From a virus: a DNA stretch of 64,000 nucleotides. Position numbers and translations under genes: made by a program. Below, one piece after another: positions 1 to 7,733 of the stretch. Under the pieces are notes generated by a model. The model was given only the letters and a program-made list of their open reading frames with translations. It was not told the origin of the DNA and ran no database searches. The number at the start of each line of letters is the position of its first letter. Position 1 is the first letter of the stretch. Where the stretch lies: positions 1 through 64,000 of the IMG/VR virus record IMGVR_UViG_3300020595_000016, one strand, 5' to 3'.

Positions 1-212
1 GGTGCCTGTTTCGGCTCAAAGTACTGATTAATAGTTATAAGGGCGCCCTCATGCATTGCCAGCAACTTTGCTGCTTCAACGATCTTGTCGACGATCAAAT
101 CTGCTTCAACTGACTCCGGGCTGTGAAGCATAACTTCTATGGTCGCTAGGTGTGCTAGGGCCTCCGCTCTTAACTTTGTTCTTGCTGCTTCAAAAATTGT
201 TTTGTATTTCAT
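1..212 (-). CDS. Partial small hypothetical protein (3' end cut by window edge)
   Basis: An open frame starts at ATG 212 and runs without a stop to base 1, so at least 70 codons are present and the C-terminus is outside the window. The start is supported by an AAGGAG about 10 bases upstream, which overlaps the end of the thioredoxin-like gene. The visible protein begins MKYKTIFEAARTKLRAEA and looks all-helical, with alternating charged and hydrophobic residues. It resembles no family I can name. It is the last gene seen of a minus-strand run that begins with the promoter near 1650. Confidence 0.6.
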   Translation of the reverse strand, partial: MKYKTIFEAARTKLRAEALAHLATIEVMLHSPESVEADLIVDKIVEAAKLLAMHEGALITINQYFEPKQA

Positions 213-216
213 TTAT

Positions 217-636
217 TTATATCTCCTTGTTAAAAAAACTTTTGATGTCTCTTGGGTGATACCACATTTCTTTGTGTGGCTCTGTTGGGTCTTGTAGGAC
301 CGTTATCTTTGGCTGATTTCGGCTGGTGCGCACCATAATTATTGTAGGCACGCCTTCGAAGCCTAATATTTTCTCAGCCTCTACGTAATCTGCTATATTA
401 AAAGCGAAAAAGTGTACGTCTTTGCGACCATCTTTTCTTAGTTTATCCTGTACTTCGTAAACTGCATCAACATAGTGCTGTCGCAGCGAATGACACATAT
501 GACACGTGTTTGAATAGAACTTTATGAAGCATGTCGAGTCTTCTTTGACTTGGCCAGACAATATTTTTTGCAATGCTTGCTTGGACAGTCGATCTACTGC
601 TGCTTTATTATTGTTTTGCTTTTCATTGTTTTCCAT
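217..636 (-). CDS. Thioredoxin-like protein with CHMC active site
   Basis: The 139-residue product has a thioredoxin-type redox motif CHMC at residues 45-48, at the end of a predicted strand (CFIKFYSNTCHMCHS). The cis-proline segment GVPTIIMV lies about 50 residues later, as expected for the fold. A polar N-terminus rich in Asn, Glu and Lys precedes the domain. There is no signal peptide, so it is probably cytosolic. The natural partner could be the class II ribonucleotide reductase at 11.9-13.9 kb, which needs an external dithiol reductant; that link is inference. The start has AGGAG six bases upstream and overlaps the preceding gene by 14 bases. A glutaredoxin-like role is possible, but the fold call is firm. 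Confidence 0.8.
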   Translation of the reverse strand: MENNEKQNNNKAAVDRLSKQALQKILSGQVKEDSTCFIKFYSNTCHMCHSLRQHYVDAVYEVQDKLRKDGRKDVHFFAFNIADYVEAEKILGFEGVPTIIMVRTSRNQPKITVLQDPTEPHKEMWYHPRDIKSFFNKEI

Positions 637-904
637 TATTATCTCCTAAACCGTTTTTTTCTATAAAATCGTCAACAACTGCGTTCGCTTTACTAACGCA
701 ATCTGGGCAGAACAGGCGCACGACTTCTTGCTTGACCATAACATTCCAGCTCTTGACCATATCAGCGTTCATTTTATCAAATGGTTCCTGACAGGATGAG
801 CACAAATCGGGTAGTTTGTGGAATAAACTTATTTGATCTCCCAAGTCTTTAGTCGTCTTGGCTCCTATTTTTTTTTCTAGAAGCCTGCGTTGTTGTCTGT
901 TCAT
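623..904 (-). CDS. Small zinc-ribbon protein
   Basis: This 93-residue protein begins MNRQQRRLLEKK and carries two cysteine pairs, CSSC near residue 35 and CPDC near residue 66. The spacing suits a single zinc ribbon. Basic residues dominate the N-terminus, and the C-terminus is acidic and Asn-rich. Similar small zinc proteins occur in many large phages without known function. It overlaps both neighbours by a few bases, so translational coupling in an operon with the methyltransferase and thioredoxin-like genes is likely. Confidence 0.6.
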   Translation of the reverse strand: MNRQQRRLLEKKIGAKTTKDLGDQISLFHKLPDLCSSCQEPFDKMNADMVKSWNVMVKQEVVRLFCPDCVSKANAVVDDFIEKNGLGDNNGKQ

Positions 905-1374
905 CGATTCATGGCTCCAAAAATTTGCTGCCGGTTACTTCCATCGAATACAACTACCGCAGACGGGAAGGGCGCTGAATTATCGCTATCTCCAAACTTT
1001 AGCCGGCCTTTCACAAAATAAACTTCGTCGGCCTTCATAATATATTGGTGCCAATACTTCGTGTCTGTTCTTGCGGGAATAAGCATCACCACTCGGGTGT
1101 TTTCCTTGCGAGATTCTTGGTATCCTTTCTGGATCCACTTATCGATCCCACGACCATAAGGTGGGTTGACAAAGGAAGTAAAGCCTGACCAATCTTTGCT
1201 TAGACCATCCTCGGCCTCCGTAAAAAAGTTGGCGCACTTTGTGTTAGCGGGGCCAGCACACGGGTCTAAATCAAAAGGGCCGAATCTCCAGTCTAGCTTA
1301 TCAAAAAACTCTCTGGGAGTGGCCCACTCTCCCGTCTTAGATGAAAACATTGTTAGCTGTGTATTCTTATTCAT
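901..1374 (-). CDS. Phage DNA N6-adenine methyltransferase (Dam-like)
   Basis: The product matches the short phage family of DNA N6-adenine methyltransferases. It has the N-terminal segment EWATPREFFDKLD, the DPCAGP segment that helps build the SAM pocket, and the catalytic motif IV as NPPYG near residue 73. The length of about 157 residues suits this family, which lacks a separate target-recognition domain. I chose ATG 1374, which overlaps the upstream gene's stop as ATGAATAA and has GAGG just before it. A GTG at 1386 in the same frame has no ribosome-binding site. The likely role is methylating adenines in phage DNA, for example against host restriction. The target sequence cannot be read from the protein. 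Confidence 0.85.
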   Translation of the reverse strand: MNKNTQLTMFSSKTGEWATPREFFDKLDWRFGPFDLDPCAGPANTKCANFFTEAEDGLSKDWSGFTSFVNPPYGRGIDKWIQKGYQESRKENTRVVMLIPARTDTKYWHQYIMKADEVYFVKGRLKFGDSDNSAPFPSAVVVFDGSNRQQIFGAMNR

Positions 1375-1621
1375 TTTCCTCACCACCGCTAATCATTTCA
1401 AAGTTTTCGACTACTTCGTCAATGTTGTACTTTTGCTTGAAAAGGCGGTATGCCTTTACTGCAGCGCGAATCTCATCCGTGTTGAGCCATCCATTCTCTC
1501 GGAACTCAGAGCGCAATTCTCGCTTCTGCTCCTGATAAGGTTCGATGCACTCTTCAATTGCTGCCAATGAACGGATGTATTCTTTGACATATTGCTTCTT
1601 CTCGTCGTTTGTTGTGGCCAT
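1367..1621 (-). CDS. Small charged helical protein, unknown
   Basis: An 84-residue, highly charged, probably all-helical protein starting MATTNDEKKQYVKEY. The middle (LAAIEECIEPYQEQKRELR followed by GWLNTDEIRAAVKAYRLFKQ) faintly resembles the architecture of small GapR/DUF2312-type nucleoid proteins: a coiled coil, then a short helical pair. The resemblance is too weak to name it. It is the first gene after a good sigma70-type promoter at 1648-1676, with an AAGGAGGG-type ribosome-binding site. It overlaps the methyltransferase start by eight bases, so the two are probably co-expressed early. Confidence 0.6.
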   Translation of the reverse strand: MATTNDEKKQYVKEYIRSLAAIEECIEPYQEQKRELRSEFRENGWLNTDEIRAAVKAYRLFKQKYNIDEVVENFEMISGGEENE

Positions 1622-1647
1622 GGGGCCCTCCTTTTTGTTACATTAAT

Positions 1648-1676
1648 AATATAATCTATGTAAGACTATAAGTCAA
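1648..1676 (-). promoter_or_regulatory. Sigma70-type promoter upstream of the 1621 gene
   Basis: On the minus strand the -35 is TTGACT (1671-1676) and the -10 is TATATT (1648-1653), with a 17-base spacer. It lies in the 68-base gap between the J-domain-like gene and the 84-residue gene. It would drive the operon from 1621 down to the window edge. Confidence 0.65.
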
Positions 1677-1689
1677 CTAGTTTTTTCTT

Positions 1690-2400
1690 TTAAATTCCAA
1701 AAAGTCTTCTTAAGAAGTCTCTAATCAGTTCTTCCTTATCTGACTCCAATGAGCATTCGGAAAAAAGATAATTATAAGTATTCTTTTGTCTAGAAATTAC
1801 ATCTTTGACTCTATCTGACTCTCCCTGAAACCACTTATGCTGTAGAGCATAGTTTTTGGGTGGCGGGATACGATATCTTTCAGCTATTTCAACTAAATCG
1901 AAATATCGGCGCTCGTCAAACGCTGTTCTTGCTGATTTGAATGCGTCAATCATCTCTTTCGCTAAGAAGGGGCTGATGTCCATACTGCTAACCTTGTCTG
2001 GGTGTAAGGTGACAGCTATTTTCTTAAATAATTTGCTAAAAATTTCGTGCATTTCCCTGTCTTCGTCAGAATGCTCAGGATCATGAATTTCTGGCTCTCT
2101 TGACGGGCTTAGTACAAGTGAGCCCGGGAGTACTTCTTGTACTTCAAGATCGTCAGGCAATTCGGGGGGTGCTGCAGCCTCCGGCTTTTTTATATTTTTA
2201 TATAGGCTATCAAGCCTTTCTTTATGTTGCCTGTTTAGACCATCTATGTCGACACCGTTTTTGGCACAGTACTTTCGGTAATACACCTCAAATTCAGAGC
2301 CGGATTCTTTGCATATCTGCGTAATTAAATCAAACTCTTCATATAAATATTTTAACTGGTTAATCGCTCTGCGCCATTTTAATTTTGTTGAAGCTGCCAT
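1690..2400 (-). CDS. J-domain-like (DnaJ-type) protein
   Basis: In this 236-residue protein the region around residues 125-175 reads KLFKKIAVTLHPDKV, then AKEMIDAFKSARTAFDERRYFDLVEIA. This is the helix II - HPD - helix III layout of a J-domain, which stimulates Hsp70 ATPase. The N-terminal 90 residues are helical and charged and contain a short Pro-rich acidic linker. No G/F region or zinc domain is visible, so it is not a full DnaJ. It may recruit host DnaK to phage proteins, or use a J-like fold as a scaffold. Together with ClpP (next gene) and the GroES-like gene it gives the phage three proteostasis genes. Confidence 0.65.
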   Translation of the reverse strand: MAASTKLKWRRAINQLKYLYEEFDLITQICKESGSEFEVYYRKYCAKNGVDIDGLNRQHKERLDSLYKNIKKPEAAAPPELPDDLEVQEVLPGSLVLSPSREPEIHDPEHSDEDREMHEIFSKLFKKIAVTLHPDKVSSMDISPFLAKEMIDAFKSARTAFDERRYFDLVEIAERYRIPPPKNYALQHKWFQGESDRVKDVISRQKNTYNYLFSECSLESDKEELIRDFLRRLFGI

Positions 2401-2404
2401 GATT

Positions 2405-3010
2405 CTATTTAAAGTCGAAGGTTACTTTAGTCTCAATTTTTAGTTCCGGGATTTTTAAGTGGTTGGCAAGATTGTGCTTTTTGCATTCGTCAGCCTCCAA
2501 GAACCAGTCGGCATGACTCTTTTCGTGTACAATGTCTAAAAAATAGTCCTTGTGGTGACCGCAGTTCTCTGCCATCATTGAATATATTTTTTGGTTAAGG
2601 CGCTCAGTCTCTTCTGCAGACGCCTTAATCTCCTCTACTTTTCCAAACTCCATAGAACTCACGTCGTGGATCATTACTGTTGCGTCCGGATCCATATACC
2701 TGTGGCCTTCTGCTCCAAAACTAAAAAGTATAGCGCCGCACGACATGGCTTTGCCTTGTACAATTGTGGCAATCGGAATACGACTGTGTTTAATATCTGA
2801 AATCATAGACATCAAGCTATAAACTTGACCGCCATAGCTATCTATAATAACTGGCAAAATTGGCTGGCCGGTATTTTGTGCCTTACATACTAAGGAGGAA
2901 AACTCTTTAGCCGCAACTTCATCAAATTTTCTAATCCGAATGACGACTGGGAGATCATCAATAAGCTTTACCTCTTTCAACAAAGGGCTAAAGTTTTTAA
3001 GTATGTTCAT
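2405..3010 (-). CDS. clpP: ClpP-like serine protease
   Basis: From ATG 3010 the product is 201 residues, the normal ClpP length. The nucleophile context GKAMSCGAILFSFG gives Ser90, and ATVMIHDVSS gives His115. A glycine-rich strand (IDSYGGQVYSLMSMI) forms the oxyanion region, and a DWFLEADECKKHNL segment matches the C-terminal handle/catalytic-Asp region. ATG 3010 overlaps the QueF-like stop and has AGGAGG seven bases upstream. Phage ClpP-like proteins can act as cytosolic proteases with host ClpA/X, or as head-maturation proteases. Here a separate gp21-type prohead protease exists at 49875-50501, so a cytosolic role is more likely (inference). Confidence 0.85.
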   Translation of the reverse strand: MNILKNFSPLLKEVKLIDDLPVVIRIRKFDEVAAKEFSSLVCKAQNTGQPILPVIIDSYGGQVYSLMSMISDIKHSRIPIATIVQGKAMSCGAILFSFGAEGHRYMDPDATVMIHDVSSMEFGKVEEIKASAEETERLNQKIYSMMAENCGHHKDYFLDIVHEKSHADWFLEADECKKHNLANHLKIPELKIETKVTFDFK

Positions 3011-3423
3011 TACCATTCCTCCTGTTGACCAATCCAGTCTCTGTAATCTTCGGATCCGCCGCGGGCTGCCCAGTCCGAGTCGATAGTGAGTTTGGAGCTG
3101 ATTCCCCCACGGGCGTTGCATACCATAACAAGTCGCAACCTCTCGGGTTCATAAACTTTCATCATATCTTCAAAGACTACATTAATTAATCTCTCGTAAG
3201 AATAAATCCTACTTCGGAACTGATAAAAATACTCTTTCATGGATTTTAGTTCGATTACCTTGCTTTTGGGGTAAAAGGTGATATACAGTGACGCAAAATC
3301 AGGCTGGCCGCGGACACCTTCAAAAGTTATCTCGGGAGCTTTAAGCTTAATCTCGTATGCCTCCGCAGACGGGTTTGGTATCGATTTTAATATGTCTTTG
3401 TCTGACCAATCTTTTCTTTTCAT
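3010..3423 (-). CDS. QueF-family protein lacking the catalytic cysteine
   Basis: The 137-residue protein aligns along nearly its whole length with unimodular QueF (NADPH-dependent preQ0 reductase, tunneling fold). Conserved blocks are GQPDFASLYITFYP, ELKSMKEYFYQFRS, an RLINVVFEDM helix and ARGGISS near the end. The segment before GQPDFA reads PEITFEGVR where active QueF has a SLCP-type sequence, so the nucleophilic Cys is missing. The FHE motif is replaced by SYER, so the His is also lost while the Glu may remain. It is therefore unlikely to reduce preQ0 by the usual thioimide chemistry. It might bind deazapurines, modify phage DNA differently, or be structural. No other queuosine genes are in this window. 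It overlaps clpP by one codon and follows dnaE closely. Confidence 0.7.
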   Translation of the reverse strand: MKRKDWSDKDILKSIPNPSAEAYEIKLKAPEITFEGVRGQPDFASLYITFYPKSKVIELKSMKEYFYQFRSRIYSYERLINVVFEDMMKVYEPERLRLVMVCNARGGISSKLTIDSDWAARGGSEDYRDWIGQQEEW

Positions 3424-3425
3424 TT

Positions 3426-6400
3426 TTATCCTAATAGCCTAAACGTCTTTCCAATTGCATAAGTTGAAAAGCCCCAGTTCTTGTCGTAATTGAGCTTTGC
3501 CATATAGGGTCGATTGACATGAATCCTATCCTTTTCCGGTTTTACTCCCCAACACCTGATCCTAGTCGATTGGTTATTTGAATCGATCACTTCAACTATC
3601 CAATATAGCTTTCCGTTCTTAGTTTTACGTTCGGTGATCTTTCGTGGAATAAACCAGCAAACAAGCAGTTCTTCATCAAATTCAGAAATAGGCGGGATAA
3701 ATTTATCCTGCAGTTTTTGAACGGTCTCTGCCGAAATTACTAGGTTAATCGGGAATACGCCAGTTAAGTCAGCTTTAAATTGAATAACCTCTTCCTCCGA
3801 AAAGTCGCCCTCTGGTCGATACAGATCAAGGTTTTCTTTAAACTTTTTCTGACTTTTGGGCCGGTCGACCACGCAAGCGGACCAGAAGTGTTTGCGACCT
3901 GTGAACCTGTCGTCAACGATACTGTCTAGGGCACCGCCGCGACACAGAGCGTCTAGTGATTTTTTATTTAACTTGCTATAAACGATCCCCTCGTTGAAAA
4001 GAAGAGATTCGATATCGGGGAAGGGCCGATTATTTAAGACTTGCTCAATCGCAGCGTTTCCTAAGCCCTTGATAGAAGTCAGCGGCTGGATAAGAGTCTT
4101 TCCATCATCGCTTATCTCCCAAACGGTACCTGACTTGTTAACGTCGAGGGGTGCTATCTTAAAGCCGAAGCGCTTAGCAATGTTGATGGCCTTTTCTTTT
4201 CGACTTTCTGGTTCCTTGTCTAAAAATGCAGCCATCCATTCGGCTGGGTAGTAATTATACAGCCATGCGCATTGGTAAGATATGATCGAATAGCTAACTG
4301 CATGTGACTTGTTGAAGCCGTAGCCTGAGAAGTATTCAAACTTGTCCCACAGACTTTGAGCCTCGTCTTTGTCAATCCCCTTCTCGACGCAGCCACTAAT
4401 GAACTTGTTATGTAACCTTCCCTTAACTGAGCCCTTGCCAGTACCCTTCTTAGTCAGCACCTTGCGAAGCATATTGCCTTCATCAAGTGTTAGACCGCCA
4501 AGCTTGTGAGCAAGTAGTGCGATCTGCTCTTGAAAGATCAAGAAACCAAAGGTCTCCTGAGTAATGTCATGCGCGTCATCGTTAAGATATTTAATATAGT
4601 GCGGGCTTTCCTTGGCCTCTACATAGTCAGCATCGACGCCGGCCGAAAGGGGGCCGGGGCGAAAGATAGATGTAACCGCTGATACATCAATAATGTTGTT
4701 GGGCTTGGCTCTAACACAAAACTGCTGGGCGCCCTGCTCGGTGAACTGGAAGATTCCAGCCCACTTGCCAGAGTGAAAAATATTTTCATATATCTCTGAG
4801 TTGTTCATATCAAGACGATCGGGGTGAAGGTACTTTTCGTAGTAAGCCCTGACTTGCGCAAATGTGGGTGTCTCTACTCCGTGGTGTCTGTGAAGAATAT
4901 GTTCAATACACCCCTCCATCATCTTGAGGGTCGACAGACCAAGAAGATCGAACTTAATGAAGCCCATGGGTTCAAGATGTCGGACGTTCTGGCCTTCCGC
5001 CCATGGAGCCTGTCGCACCCCACCAGAATTAATAAGAGGCATGTTCTTGTCAAGGTTCTCCGCGATTACAACGCCGCCAGCATGACGTGAACAGGATCTC
5101 ACCTGTCCAACCAGACCCTCGACATGAGTTTTTACTTCGGGGTATTTATTCAAGTATGAACGCAACGCCGGAGAATACTCCATGACTTCTTCCCAAGTCG
5201 GCACGTACACTCCGGCCTTGATACCATGCTTTTGTTTTGCTTCAGGGGTGGCCTCACGAATCATGATTGAGGTAACTGTGTTGACCTCTGTAAAGGGAAT
5301 GTTATACAACTTTGAGATGTCTTTTATTAAAGATTTTAACTGTAGTGTGTTCCAGTTTGAGATTGGCGCGACACAATCTTCGCCCCACATTTCAACAAGC
5401 CGCTCTTTCAACGACATGCTATCGGACACATCATAGTCGATGTCTGGGTAATCTTCTGCGTCTGATCTCAAAAATCGAGAGAACAGTAGATCGTACTTAA
5501 TGGGATCAACTTGTGTGATGTTTAACGCATATGCCACCAGCGAGCCGGCAGCAGATCCTCGGCCCGGGCCAGTTAGCATCATATCGGTTGCGACATCAAC
5601 AATAGATTTCATTGTTAAGAAGTATTTTGAAAAGCCGCGATCATCAATCACATTAAGTTCGTGCTTCAAGCGATCTGTGTATTCCTTGTTGGTGTGCAGC
5701 CCCTTATCTTTTAGGCCCTCAAGCGCATAATTCACTAGTGCTTGGGTCGCTGTAAAGCCGGCCGGTACTACAAATTCAGGTAAGCGGACTGTGTTATCTG
5801 GTAAGAACGACTCAATACGATTAAAAGCGATCCGGTGAGATTCTTCGATACTTTGCAACACCAACTCATCGTCATATTCAAAGCCCTGCTCCTTAGAGTA
5901 TTGCTTGTAACTCTCCCACATTTGATCGCCATTCTTCGGATACAGTTCGTAACCGATCTCTTCTACGCCGGCGGGCAGCTGGGACTCTTCTTCGGCCCAA
6001 GAGGGGCGGCCTTTGCCTAGCCAACCTAATCGCTTGTAAAGCTCTCGGTCTTTCCAAGCATCAGGATCGGGATAGTGGCTATCGGCTGTTGTTAGAACAG
6101 AGACACCAAACTCTTCTGCAACCTGAATAACATATTGATTTAATTCGTGTTGTTCTTTGATATTGTTCCACTGAACTTCAGCGTACCAGCGATCACCGAA
6201 GATATCAACCATTTGTTGTGTAGACTCTCTCATCGCATCTAGGACGGCTTCATCACCATCATCTCGGTTCTCCCAGTAGTTGCCTGCGTAAACGCCACCT
6301 AGGCATGCAGAAGAGGCGATAATACCCTCTCCATATTTCTTTAGAAGAGAGTAGTCGATACGTGGATAGCGATAAAAATTTTCAGCTTTATAAGATTCTG

Positions 6401-6857
6401 ACACAAGCTTGAACAAGTTGTTCAATCCCGTCTGATTTTGGGCCAGCAGAACTAGGTGGCGCCGGCGCCTTAAAATGTCCTGAGTCTTTTTGGATGCACC
6501 TTCATCTTCGACAGTGGCGCCGGACGCCGTATCGGCCTTCGCTGAACGGGCGCGCTTCTTGTCTTCCATCGCTCTCGTGTATTCTTCCTTCCAATCTTCG
6601 ATAGACGGGATGAAATAAGCTTCGCAGCCAAAGATTGGTTTAAAATCTTGGCCGGCCTCCTTCATCTTCTTCGCATGTAAAACCTGATAGGCTAACCCGT
6701 TCATGTTCCCGTGATCTGTGAGTGCCAAAGCATCACACCCATTTTTATATGCAAAGTCCATATGAGCTTGGGGGTACCCGATAGCGTCAAAAATAGAGCC
6801 GGCTACACTGTGTGCATGCAGGCCAACAAACTTAATTTTAGAATCATTTCGATCCAT
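3426..6857 (-). CDS. dnaE: DNA polymerase III alpha subunit (DnaE-type, with PHP domain)
   Basis: This 1143-residue protein is a complete C-family replicative polymerase. The N-terminal PHP domain shows GLHAHSVAGS (His14, His16) and ALTDHGNMNGL. The catalytic core has TGPGRGSAAGSLVAYAL, the metal-binding aspartates in YPDIDYD (about residues 470-475) and KFDLLGLSTL (about 634). It also has the finger segment SGYGFNKSHAVSYSIISYQCAWL. An OB-like domain lies near the C-terminus (LLVCWFIPRKITERKTKNGKLYWIVEV). It is close to bacterial DnaE in length. No beta clamp or clamp loader is visible here. AAGGAGG precedes ATG 6857. A second, family-A polymerase lies at 20461-21651, so this phage appears to carry two DNA polymerases. 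Confidence 0.95.
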   Translation of the reverse strand: MDRNDSKIKFVGLHAHSVAGSIFDAIGYPQAHMDFAYKNGCDALALTDHGNMNGLAYQVLHAKKMKEAGQDFKPIFGCEAYFIPSIEDWKEEYTRAMEDKKRARSAKADTASGATVEDEGASKKTQDILRRRRHLVLLAQNQTGLNNLFKLVSESYKAENFYRYPRIDYSLLKKYGEGIIASSACLGGVYAGNYWENRDDGDEAVLDAMRESTQQMVDIFGDRWYAEVQWNNIKEQHELNQYVIQVAEEFGVSVLTTADSHYPDPDAWKDRELYKRLGWLGKGRPSWAEEESQLPAGVEEIGYELYPKNGDQMWESYKQYSKEQGFEYDDELVLQSIEESHRIAFNRIESFLPDNTVRLPEFVVPAGFTATQALVNYALEGLKDKGLHTNKEYTDRLKHELNVIDDRGFSKYFLTMKSIVDVATDMMLTGPGRGSAAGSLVAYALNITQVDPIKYDLLFSRFLRSDAEDYPDIDYDVSDSMSLKERLVEMWGEDCVAPISNWNTLQLKSLIKDISKLYNIPFTEVNTVTSIMIREATPEAKQKHGIKAGVYVPTWEEVMEYSPALRSYLNKYPEVKTHVEGLVGQVRSCSRHAGGVVIAENLDKNMPLINSGGVRQAPWAEGQNVRHLEPMGFIKFDLLGLSTLKMMEGCIEHILHRHHGVETPTFAQVRAYYEKYLHPDRLDMNNSEIYENIFHSGKWAGIFQFTEQGAQQFCVRAKPNNIIDVSAVTSIFRPGPLSAGVDADYVEAKESPHYIKYLNDDAHDITQETFGFLIFQEQIALLAHKLGGLTLDEGNMLRKVLTKKGTGKGSVKGRLHNKFISGCVEKGIDKDEAQSLWDKFEYFSGYGFNKSHAVSYSIISYQCAWLYNYYPAEWMAAFLDKEPESRKEKAINIAKRFGFKIAPLDVNKSGTVWEISDDGKTLIQPLTSIKGLGNAAIEQVLNNRPFPDIESLLFNEGIVYSKLNKKSLDALCRGGALDSIVDDRFTGRKHFWSACVVDRPKSQKKFKENLDLYRPEGDFSEEEVIQFKADLTGVFPINLVISAETVQKLQDKFIPPISEFDEELLVCWFIPRKITERKTKNGKLYWIVEVIDSNNQSTRIRCWGVKPEKDRIHVNRPYMAKLNYDKNWGFSTYAIGKTFRLLG

Positions 6858-7733
6858 TTAATCCTCCTTATAAGGTATCATAACATGCTGGTGTGGGGTC
6901 GTCAAGGCCTTTTGGGGGGTTTCTATGGAATTAGTCGACCCAAGAAAATTGCAATATCCACCCCAAGTAGAAATATCACTATACCAATCGAGGCTAGCGT
7001 TAAAAGCTTCTTCACGATCAACCTCCCCAAATATTTCTTTTAGGCTGAAATGGCGCGCCGACCAGCGCTCTTCTATTGGCAACCTCTCGGAAGGGTATTG
7101 CTCGTTGGGTCCTGGGTGTAAAAATTCCTTTGTGGTTTTTTTGTTTATTTCTCTTCGGCATTTTTTAAAATCTTCTCCTGTCATAGTAAATGGTAGTGGC
7201 AACCCATCCTGCACTGTCTGGTTTTCGTAAGACAGGTAGAAGTTTCTTTCTTTGGATGAAATTGCCGGCCGATGTTCCCTTAATATATGAAAATTGTAAA
7301 CGGACATCGGAAATGATATAAAATATTTCTCGGGTATTAACCAGTGAGAGATATTATATGCCACTCGCCAAGCCGAATGGATACCATACAAAACTGACCA
7401 TCCATAAGAATCGCGACGGGCGCGGTCTTTTGGATGAATCGGAACATAATATATAGGTATTTCTTTTCTTTGTTCTGACTTAAATTTAGACATTCTGTTA
7501 TAATACACCGGATCGTAAGTCCAATCACCTACCACCTGTTTGACTATCGGTGCTAAATCGTCATTAGCTACAATCCAAATAGTATTGCAGCCGGCCAATG
7601 CACACTCAAAAACTGATTTTTGAATGGCTGTAAAATCGCTACTTATTGGCAGCAGTATCTCGGGAGTCTTAAGTTCAAATTCCGACTTTAGATTCGCGAC
7701 CGGTATTATTCCTGCTAAGTGTGTGTTCTTCAT
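6858..7733 (-). CDS. Possible nucleotidyltransferase-like protein
   Basis: A 291-residue protein whose N-terminal third (AGIIPVANLKSEFEL, then PEILLPISSDFTAIQKSV, then NTIWIVANDDLAPIVKQVVG) looks like the Rossmann-type nucleotide-binding half of NTP-transferases: a strand, a conserved Pro-rich turn, a helix, then a strand with an xxND-like end. The canonical GxGTRxxP loop is not present, so activity is uncertain. The rest contains many aromatic residues and no motif I know. Its start lies 59 bases inside the upstream gene; no internal Met gives a convincing shorter version. It is followed immediately by dnaE, so co-expression is likely. Confidence 0.5.
   Translation of the reverse strand: MKNTHLAGIIPVANLKSEFELKTPEILLPISSDFTAIQKSVFECALAGCNTIWIVANDDLAPIVKQVVGDWTYDPVYYNRMSKFKSEQRKEIPIYYVPIHPKDRARRDSYGWSVLYGIHSAWRVAYNISHWLIPEKYFISFPMSVYNFHILREHRPAISSKERNFYLSYENQTVQDGLPLPFTMTGEDFKKCRREINKKTTKEFLHPGPNEQYPSERLPIEERWSARHFSLKEIFGEVDREEAFNASLDWYSDISTWGGYCNFLGSTNSIETPQKALTTPHQHVMIPYKED

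Noticed and set aside
210-220. TATAAATA on the minus strand just before the first gene
   Set aside because: It matches the T4 late core but overlaps the ribosome-binding site and start codon, so it is better explained as an AT-rich initiation region.
1166-1570. Long plus-strand frames such as this one, and others around 28427-29158 and 41790-42512
   Set aside because: They lie fully antisense to well-supported minus-strand genes, have no ribosome-binding sites and show low-complexity composition expected from the opposite strand.
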